Shown here: piece after piece, positions 1 through 5,174 of the stretch
Layout: every line of letters starts with the position of its first letter
Numbering within the stretch: position 1 is the first letter of the stretch
The notes under the pieces: model-generated
What the model was told of the DNA's origin: nothing
What the model saw: the letters and a program-made list of their open reading frames with translations, nothing else
Databases searched by the model: none
Assembly: GCA_024680445.1 (NCBI GenBank)
Contig: JAILCJ010000157.1
Location: forward strand, 1-7,006
DNA: 7,006 nt
From: Campylobacter sp.
GTDB lineage: Bacteria; Campylobacterota; Campylobacteria; Campylobacterales; Campylobacteraceae
Reading direction: 5' to 3'
Made by a program: the position numbers and the translations under genes

Positions 1-115
1 AACGAAAATTCAGCCAAAAAGGACAGAAAAATAAATTTTAAGTAAATATAAAATCAAATTTTTTACCAAATTTGATAAATTTCATTAAATTTTATGAATT
101 TTTGCTTTGCTTACA
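1..115. other. A+T-rich leader upstream of topA; possible tail of an unseen upstream gene
   Basis: This stretch is extremely A+T-rich and contains no ORF with a recognisable product. All three forward frames are open from the left edge for only 10 to 14 codons (stops at about 32-34, 39-41 and 43-45), so the last codons of an upstream plus-strand gene may be present, but frame and identity cannot be decided. The part from about 56 to 101 holds AAATTT-type tracts spaced close to one helical turn, described separately. Confidence 0.5.
56..101 (+). promoter_or_regulatory. Helically phased A/T tracts upstream of the topA promoter
   Basis: Five AAATTT-like tracts have centres near 58.5, 70.5, 79.5, 89.5 and 98.5, so spacings are 12, 9, 10 and 9 bases. 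Phased AnTn tracts are known to curve DNA. Campylobacter sigma-70 promoters are known for a periodic A/T signal upstream of the -10 box in place of a strong -35 box. The array ends about 15 bases before the proposed -35 element of topA. A role in topA expression is inferred; the same spacing could arise by chance in DNA this rich in A and T. Confidence 0.4.
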
Positions 116-143
116 TTGATATAGCAAATTTTTTTGCTACAAT
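116..143 (+). promoter_or_regulatory. Predicted sigma-70 promoter of topA
   Basis: A TTGATA -35-like element (116-121) is followed after 16 bases by TACAAT (138-143), which matches the -10 consensus in five of six positions. TG at 135-136 gives it an extended -10 form (TGCTACAAT). Transcription would start near 149-151, leaving a leader of about 24 bases. A perfect 7-base inverted repeat, TAGCAAA (122-128) and TTTGCTA (133-139), fills the spacer and runs into the -10 box. Confidence 0.6.
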
Positions 144-158
144 TACGCCAAAAATTTC

Positions 159-164
159 AAAAGG
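159..164 (+). promoter_or_regulatory. Ribosome binding site of topA
   Basis: AAAAGG lies 9 bases before the ATG at 174. It is a modest Shine-Dalgarno match, but it is the only purine-rich site at suitable distance and supports this start. No in-frame alternative upstream start would retain the conserved N-terminal Toprim strand. Confidence 0.55.
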
Positions 165-173
165 CAAAAAATT

Positions 174-2273
174 ATGAAAAATCTCATCATCGTAGAATCT
201 CCTGCAAAAGCAAAAACTATAAAAAATTTTTTAGGCAAGGACTACGAAGTTATAGCTTCAAAAGGACATATTAGAGATTTGCCAAAAACAAGCTTTGGTA
301 TAAAAATAGACAATGATACTTTTATACCAGAATACCGCGTAAGCTCTGATCACTCATCCATAGTCAAAGAAATAAAAGCCCTAGCAAAAACAGCTTCACA
401 AATTTATCTAGCAACCGATGAGGATAGAGAGGGTGAGGCGATAGCATTTCACATAGCAAATTCCATAGGCAAAGACCCAACGAGTTTGCCTAGAATCGTT
501 TTTCACGAGATTACAAAAACTGCTATAAACGCAGCTTTGCAAAATCCACGCAAACTTGATATGAATAGCGTAAACGCTCAACAAGCAAGGCGTTTGCTTG
601 ATAGAATCGTTGGTTATAAGCTAAGTCCACTTTTAAATTTAAAAATCCAAAAAGGTCTTTCAGCCGGTCGTGTCCAAAGTGCCGCACTTAAAATCATAGT
701 AGATCGCGAAAAAGAAATTCGCGAATTTAAGCCTATAAGATATTTTAGTATAGATACCAAATTTAAGAAAAATCTTGATGCCGAGCTTGTAAATTTTGAA
801 GGTCAAAAGATAGAAAAGCTAAGCATACAAAATCAAGATCGCGCGAAATTTATCATCGATCGCTTAAAAAACGAGGAATTTTCGGTTTTTAATATAGAAA
901 GCAAAGATAGAAAAACCAAGGCAAATCCTCCATTTATGACTTCGACTTTGCAACAAACTGCAAGTAATGTTTTGGGTTTTAGCCCTCGCAAAACCATGAT
1001 GTTAGCACAAAACCTTTATGAAGGCGTTCAAACCAATGACGGCTTTATGGGTGCTATAACTTATATGAGAACAGATAGCTTAAACATAGCCAAAGAAGCG
1101 ATACAATCGGCTCGTGAACTTATACTAGCTAACTATGGAAAGGATTATTTACCAGCCAAGGCAAATATTTATGCAACCAAATCAAAAGGTGCCCAAGAAG
1201 CTCACGAAGCCATACGTCCTACAAATTTAAATTTCACTCCAACTCAGGCATCAAAATATCTCGAAAAAGATGCCTTAAAACTTTATACTCTTATCTATAA
1301 TCGTTTTTTGGCTTCACAAATGAGCGATAGCGTAAGCCAAACACAAAATGTTTTTGTAAATAGCAAAAGTTCGCAATTTAAACTAAGTGGCAAAAAAGTG
1401 CTTTTTGACGGATTTTATAAGGTTTATGGCGATCTTGATAAAGATAAAATTTTACCAAATTTAAATAAAGGCGATAAACTCGAACTTCAAGACATTAAAG
1501 ATAGCGAGCATTTTACAGAACCACCTTCAAGATATTCAGAAGCTGGACTTGTTAAAAAACTAGAAAGTTTAGGCATAGGTCGTCCATCAACTTATGCACC
1601 GACTATTTCTTTGCTAACTTCAAGGGATTATGTTAGGGTCGAGAAAAAACAACTCATACCAAATGATATAGCTTTTTCAATGATAGATGTTTTGCAAGAG
1701 CATTTTAAAGATATAGTTGATAGTGAATTTACTTCGGACATGGAGCAAAAACTTGATGAAATAGCCGAAGATAAGGCTGACTGGCAAAAAATTCTAGCCG
1801 ATTTTTATCATCCTTTTATGCAAAAAATCGCAGACGGCAAGGTCAATATCAAAAGTTTAAAAGTTGCAGTTCCTATCGGTGAAAAATGCCCTGAATGCGG
1901 TGGAGATCTGGTCGAACGAAGTGGTAGATACGGCAAATTTATAGCTTGTGGAAATTTTCCAAAATGTCGCTACTCACGCAATATTAAAAATAATGAGAGC
2001 GAAAAAAATGGCGAAGTAAAAGCAAAAAAAGAACTTAAAAAAATAGACGTACCATGCCCAAAATGCGGTGGTGATATAGTTCAAAGAATTTCACGCCGAG
2101 GCAAATTTTTTGGATGTGCAAATTATCCAAAATGCGACTTTATAAGCTCATACGAACCAACTTTAAACAAATGCCCGCAATGCAACGAAATGATGATAAA
2201 AAAAGAGCTTAAAAAAGGCACTTTCATAGAATGCACCAAGTGCAAACACAAAATTCAAATCAACGAAAATTAA
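174..2273 (+). CDS. topA: DNA topoisomerase I (type IA), complete
   Basis: A 699-residue type IA topoisomerase that relaxes negative supercoils by cutting one strand, passing the other, and resealing. The N-terminal Toprim domain (about 1-115) starts with MKNLIIVESPAKAKTI, giving the metal/catalytic Glu8, and has the acidic triad in TDEDREGE (Asp82, Asp84, Glu86). The active-site tyrosine is Tyr297 in GAITYMRTDS, with Arg299 beside it. Other family blocks are SAGRVQSAAL (163-172), EAHEAIRPT (342-350) and GIGRPSTYA (467-475). The C-terminus has three four-cysteine zinc ribbons: Cys572/575/592/598, Cys628/631/648/654 and Cys667/670/687/690. All catalytic residues and cysteines are intact, and the length is close to that of Campylobacter TopA. 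The gene has its own promoter and a strong terminator, so it is probably a single-gene unit. Identity is very secure. Confidence 0.98.
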   Translation: MKNLIIVESPAKAKTIKNFLGKDYEVIASKGHIRDLPKTSFGIKIDNDTFIPEYRVSSDHSSIVKEIKALAKTASQIYLATDEDREGEAIAFHIANSIGKDPTSLPRIVFHEITKTAINAALQNPRKLDMNSVNAQQARRLLDRIVGYKLSPLLNLKIQKGLSAGRVQSAALKIIVDREKEIREFKPIRYFSIDTKFKKNLDAELVNFEGQKIEKLSIQNQDRAKFIIDRLKNEEFSVFNIESKDRKTKANPPFMTSTLQQTASNVLGFSPRKTMMLAQNLYEGVQTNDGFMGAITYMRTDSLNIAKEAIQSARELILANYGKDYLPAKANIYATKSKGAQEAHEAIRPTNLNFTPTQASKYLEKDALKLYTLIYNRFLASQMSDSVSQTQNVFVNSKSSQFKLSGKKVLFDGFYKVYGDLDKDKILPNLNKGDKLELQDIKDSEHFTEPPSRYSEAGLVKKLESLGIGRPSTYAPTISLLTSRDYVRVEKKQLIPNDIAFSMIDVLQEHFKDIVDSEFTSDMEQKLDEIAEDKADWQKILADFYHPFMQKIADGKVNIKSLKVAVPIGEKCPECGGDLVERSGRYGKFIACGNFPKCRYSRNIKNNESEKNGEVKAKKELKKIDVPCPKCGGDIVQRISRRGKFFGCANYPKCDFISSYEPTLNKCPQCNEMMIKKELKKGTFIECTKCKHKIQINEN

Positions 2274-2275
2274 AT

Positions 2276-2317
2276 TTTAAAAGCTAAGCTATATCGCTTG
2301 GCTTTTAAATTTATTTC
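2276..2317 (+). terminator. Intrinsic terminator of topA
   Basis: Three bases after the topA stop codon, 2276-2289 pairs with 2296-2309 in a 14-bp stem around the loop TATATC. The GC-containing core is AAAAGCTAAGC against GCTTGGCTTTT, with one G-U wobble. The descending arm ends in TTTT and is followed by further T-rich sequence. This is a standard rho-independent terminator, and it separates topA from the chemoreceptor gene. Confidence 0.85.
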
Positions 2318-2400
2318 TATCAAATTTCGTTTTATTATTTACATCACAATTATAAAAAAATCAGTATTTATAACTTTCTTTTTTTTGTTAAATATTTATG

Positions 2401-2439
2401 TTAACTTTCATTTAAAACTATTGTACTAAAATTCGCTAT
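2401..2439 (+). promoter_or_regulatory. Candidate promoter of the chemoreceptor gene
   Basis: A TAAAAT -10-like hexamer (2427-2432) matches the sigma-70 consensus in five of six positions. It would give a leader of about 20 bases, but its upstream partner (TTAACT at 2401-2406) is weak and too far away at 20 bases. An alternative is a sigma-28-like reading: TAAA (2413-2416), 17 bases, then CGCTAT (2434-2439), one change from CGATAT. That option suits a chemotaxis gene but would start transcription almost at the ribosome binding site. The choice cannot be made from the sequence alone. Confidence 0.3.
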
Positions 2440-2446
2440 TTTTACC

Positions 2447-2453
2447 TAAGGAG
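2447..2453 (+). promoter_or_regulatory. Strong ribosome binding site of the chemoreceptor gene
   Basis: TAAGGAG lies 5 bases before the ATG at 2459. It is an almost perfect Shine-Dalgarno sequence, clearly stronger than that of topA, and it fixes the start codon. Confidence 0.85.
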
Positions 2454-2458
2454 AATTT

Positions 2459-4444
2459 ATGAAATTAAATCTTGGCCCAAAGATTACGGCATTTGCTGCT
2501 ATGATAGTTGCTGCAATACTTATAATCATAGTTACGCTTATGTATCGTTCGTCGGCGGCAAATACCAAAATGCTTTTTGATGAAATTCAACAAACCGCTA
2601 CAAGTGGTGCTTATACGACGGTAAATACGGTAATGAAAGAGGGTATAAAACATGCCAAAGATATCTCCAAACTTATAGCCAATATCTCTAATGATAACGC
2701 CGAAATACAGCAAGTTATGACACAAATTCAAAGTGTAACGGGTTATTTAATGTTTAGGGTGGCATTTGAAGACGGCAGACAATTTGTTAGTGAATTCCAC
2801 CCAAAAGATCGCACAGCTTCTATATATACTGGTAACGATATAGGCACTATCCAAGGCAAGGACTGGTATAAACAAAGCAAAGAAAAACTTAGTGAGATCA
2901 TCATGCCTGTTCGTATCGGCAATGTCGGACAGTTTAAGGGTAGATATATAGCCGATATCACTTCGCCTATCATAAAAAATGGCAAATTTATAGGAGCGCT
3001 TGCTATAAACATCGATACTAGCGTATTTCAAGATAGTTTTAAGATCTTTAAAAACGCACAAATGCCATCTTTAAATATCTTTATCACCGACACTCATAAT
3101 AAAATTTTCTCACACGAAGATCCAAAAGTCGTTCAAGCTGGCACTAGCGGAGATAGCAAACAGGTTTTGGAGACTGCATTAAAAAGTGCGAAAGAAGGCA
3201 TAATCGACTACACCGCCATACATGGCAACAAACGCGAGGGTTTTTATAAACAGCTTGATTGCGGTTGGACGGTAGTAACTACAACAAGGCTTTTAGATGT
3301 TGAGGGCAAATTAAACAATGATTTGATGTTTTCTATCGGGGTTTTAATAGTTTGCCTAATCATCGGTTCGTTTATACTCGGTCTAGTTGTTAAACATTTT
3401 ATGTCGCCATTGCAAAAGGTTCAAAGCGGACTTTTAAGGGCATTTGAGTTTGTGAATTATGAAAATAACGAATTTAAACTTATCGAAGATATCAACGCCA
3501 AAGACGAGATCGGCGATATGGCAAAGGTCATAAATTCAAGCCTAAATCACACCAAAAGCATCATCGAACAAGACGCTTTGGCGGTAAAAAATACCATGGA
3601 GGTCGTAGACTTGGTTGAAAAAGGCGATCTAGCTCATCGCATAACAGCAATACCGGGCAATCCTCAACTTTGCGAACTAAAAAATAGTTTCAACAGCCTT
3701 CTTGATACGCTTGAAAGCAAAATCGGCAAAGATATGAATAAAATTTCAGACCTTTTTGCTCAATACACCAAGCTTGATTTTCGCAATAAAATCGAAAACG
3801 CAAGCGGCCATGTCGAGAGAGTAACAAATATCTTAGGTGAAGAAATAGTAAAAATGTTAAAAACTTCATCGGCATTTGCAAAAAGGCTTAAAGAACACAG
3901 CGATGAGTTAAACGATAAGGTAAATCAGCTCACACAAAGCGCACAAATTCAAGCCTCTCATTTAAGCACCTCTGTTGATTCTCTTGAAAATATTAACCAA
4001 ACCATGCAAGATCTTAGCCAAAAAGCGGCTAATGTTACTTCTCAAAGTCAGGATATAAAAAATATAACCTGCATCATCCACGATATAGCCGATCAAATCA
4101 ATCTTTTGGCCTTAAACGCTGCCATAGAGGCGGCTCGTGCTGGCGAACATGGCAGGGGCTTTGCCGTGGTTGCTGACGAGATACGAAATTTGGCTGAAAA
4201 AACGCAAAAAAGTCTTACAGAAATAGAAGCAAATACAAATATTTTGGTTCAAGGCATAAACGATATGAGCACTTCTGTAAACGCTTCGGCTCACGATATA
4301 GAGCAAATCAATGAAAATGTTGCAAATATTCAAGCCGGCACCAAAGAAAATTCTCGCATAGCCGTAGATTCGGCAAAAATCGCCGAAAGCGTCAATAAAA
4401 TCGCCCAAGACATCATTGAGGATGCAAATAAAAAACAATTCTAA
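2459..4444 (+). CDS. Methyl-accepting chemotaxis protein, transmembrane (Campylobacter Tlp type), complete
   Basis: A 661-residue chemoreceptor that senses a ligand outside the inner membrane and controls the CheA kinase through CheW/CheV. A hydrophobic segment at about 9-29 and a second at about 290-311 flank a periplasmic domain of roughly 260 residues. That domain has double-CACHE features: KDWYK (134-138), a [19 protein letters not shown] block (168-186) and a membrane-distal helix after the first membrane segment. The linker (about 312-465) has up to three HAMP-like units, with DEIGDM (349-354), GDLAHRI (389-395) and LDFRNKI (439-445) as landmarks. The signalling hairpin has its tip around [20 protein letters not shown] (547-566) and is followed by [17 protein letters not shown] (567-583). 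It ends in DANKKQF, without the pentapeptide tether for CheR/CheB seen in enteric receptors. It resembles the group A Tlp receptors of C. jejuni. The ligand is unknown, since the usual amino-acid-binding motif is incomplete. No che gene is adjacent. Confidence 0.95.
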   Translation: MKLNLGPKITAFAAMIVAAILIIIVTLMYRSSAANTKMLFDEIQQTATSGAYTTVNTVMKEGIKHAKDISKLIANISNDNAEIQQVMTQIQSVTGYLMFRVAFEDGRQFVSEFHPKDRTASIYTGNDIGTIQGKDWYKQSKEKLSEIIMPVRIGNVGQFKGRYIADITSPIIKNGKFIGALAINIDTSVFQDSFKIFKNAQMPSLNIFITDTHNKIFSHEDPKVVQAGTSGDSKQVLETALKSAKEGIIDYTAIHGNKREGFYKQLDCGWTVVTTTRLLDVEGKLNNDLMFSIGVLIVCLIIGSFILGLVVKHFMSPLQKVQSGLLRAFEFVNYENNEFKLIEDINAKDEIGDMAKVINSSLNHTKSIIEQDALAVKNTMEVVDLVEKGDLAHRITAIPGNPQLCELKNSFNSLLDTLESKIGKDMNKISDLFAQYTKLDFRNKIENASGHVERVTNILGEEIVKMLKTSSAFAKRLKEHSDELNDKVNQLTQSAQIQASHLSTSVDSLENINQTMQDLSQKAANVTSQSQDIKNITCIIHDIADQINLLALNAAIEAARAGEHGRGFAVVADEIRNLAEKTQKSLTEIEANTNILVQGINDMSTSVNASAHDIEQINENVANIQAGTKENSRIAVDSAKIAESVNKIAQDIIEDANKKQF

Positions 4445-4455
4445 CTCTTAACTAA

Positions 4456-4484
4456 CGCCAAAGCTTAAATTATGGGTTTTGGCG
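4456..4484 (+). terminator. Weak hairpin after the chemoreceptor gene
   Basis: CGCCAAA (4456-4462) pairs perfectly with TTTGGCG (4478-4484), starting 11 bases after the stop codon. A G-U pair and a C-G pair can extend the stem inward. No clear run of T follows, so it may act as a weak terminator or RNA 3'-end stabiliser rather than a full terminator. The strong hairpin about 100 bases further on may serve as the real stop. Confidence 0.45.
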
Positions 4485-4582
4485 AATTAAAATTGTATTG
4501 GTATTTTATGTATATAAATTGATTTAAAAATAAAAAGTATTTGTTATAAAAATAATGAAAAATCAAATTTGATAAAAGTATG

Positions 4583-4612
4583 CCAAACCCAAAGCTTTGG
4601 CTTCGGGTTTGG
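4583..4612 (-). terminator. Terminator of the fdhAB operon, possibly bidirectional
   Basis: CCAAACCC (4583-4590) pairs with GGGTTTGG (4605-4612). After one A-C mismatch the stem continues with AAGC (4592-4595) against GCTT (4600-4603) and closes on a four-base loop. Read on the minus strand it starts 7 bases after the fdhB stop and is followed by a T-rich stretch (CATACTTTTATC). On the plus strand a weaker T-rich stretch follows (613-631 of the same block, i.e. 4613-4631), so it could also stop readthrough from the chemoreceptor gene. Confidence 0.75.
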
Positions 4613-4619
4613 AAGTGTT

Positions 4620-5174
4620 TTAAAGTTTTGCGTTGCGTATCATTACGCGTTTACGATAGACATTTGAAACCTCCATCGCATCGCCAACGAGTAGGGCATT
4701 TGTCGCACAAATCGCCGCACACATCGGCACTTTGCCTTCGGCTATGCGATTTTGTCCATAAGTATGCAACTCTTTTGCCGAGAAGGTTTCTTCTGGACCG
4801 CCAGCACACATAGTGCATTTATCCATTTCGCCTTTGACGCCAAAAGCACCATCTCGTGGGAATTGCGGTGCCCCAAATGGACAGGCGTATAAGCAATATC
4901 CGCAGCCTATACATTTGCTTTTATCGTGCAAAACTATGCCGTCTTCACGGATATAAAAACAATCCACCGGACAAACTTGCTCGCATGGTGCATCCGTGCA
5001 GTGCTGACAAGCTATGGTTGTAGAAATTTCTTTGCCATAAACGCCCTCATCGAGTGTTATGACCTTTCGGCGGTAAATTCCGATAGGAATTTCGTGAGCC
5101 GAAGCACAAGCGACTTGGCAACCAAAGCAACTGATACATCTGCTATTATCAACATAAAATTTCATACGTGCCAT
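4620..5174 (-). CDS. fdhB: Formate dehydrogenase iron-sulfur subunit
   Basis: A 184-residue ferredoxin-like subunit that moves electrons from the FdhA active site to a membrane cytochrome b. Sixteen cysteines form four [4Fe-4S] motifs: CISCFGCQVAC (13-23), CQHCTDAPCEQVC (56-68), CIGCGYCLYAC (88-98), and Cys120/Cys123 with Cys152/Cys156. Each motif is followed by the expected proline or alanine context (CP at 68-69 and 98-99), and Cys72 is additional. This matches the FdnH/FdhB four-cluster architecture. A loop of 28 residues splits the last pair of motifs. No membrane helix is visible, unlike E. coli FdnH, which has a C-terminal anchor. The ATG overlaps the fdhA stop codon by one base (TAATG), so the two are translationally coupled. 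The gene ends 7 bases before a terminator, and no fdhC follows. The start is supported by a good ribosome binding site inside the end of fdhA. Confidence 0.96.
   Translation of the reverse strand: MARMKFYVDNSRCISCFGCQVACASAHEIPIGIYRRKVITLDEGVYGKEISTTIACQHCTDAPCEQVCPVDCFYIREDGIVLHDKSKCIGCGYCLYACPFGAPQFPRDGAFGVKGEMDKCTMCAGGPEETFSAKELHTYGQNRIAEGKVPMCAAICATNALLVGDAMEVSNVYRKRVMIRNAKL

Noticed and set aside
2379..2386. Run of eight T in front of the chemoreceptor gene as a phase-variable tract
   Set aside because: Phase variation in Campylobacter mostly uses longer G/C tracts. Eight T in such A+T-rich DNA is unremarkable, and the tract is outside any coding sequence.
2465..3061. Minus-strand ORFs of 88, 89 and 104 codons under the 5' part of the chemoreceptor gene
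   Set aside because: They lie wholly antisense to a well-supported gene, overlap each other, and show no ribosome binding site or recognisable domain.
3690..4438. Minus-strand ORFs of 63 and 108 codons under the 3' part of the chemoreceptor gene
   Set aside because: They are antisense to the conserved signalling domain. Their hydrophobic look comes from reading the reverse of Lys/Glu/Asn-rich helical codons.
4563..4572. Palindrome TCAAATTTGA near the convergent terminators as an operator
   Set aside because: CAAATTTG-like words occur repeatedly in the A+T-rich intergenic DNA here (for example near 66-74), and there is no promoter beside this copy.
4580..4813. Plus-strand ORF of 77 codons starting inside the convergent intergenic region
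   Set aside because: It begins in the terminator hairpin and runs antisense through fdhB. Its Arg/His/Cys-rich translation mirrors the fdhB cysteine codons, and no ribosome binding site or protein family is visible.
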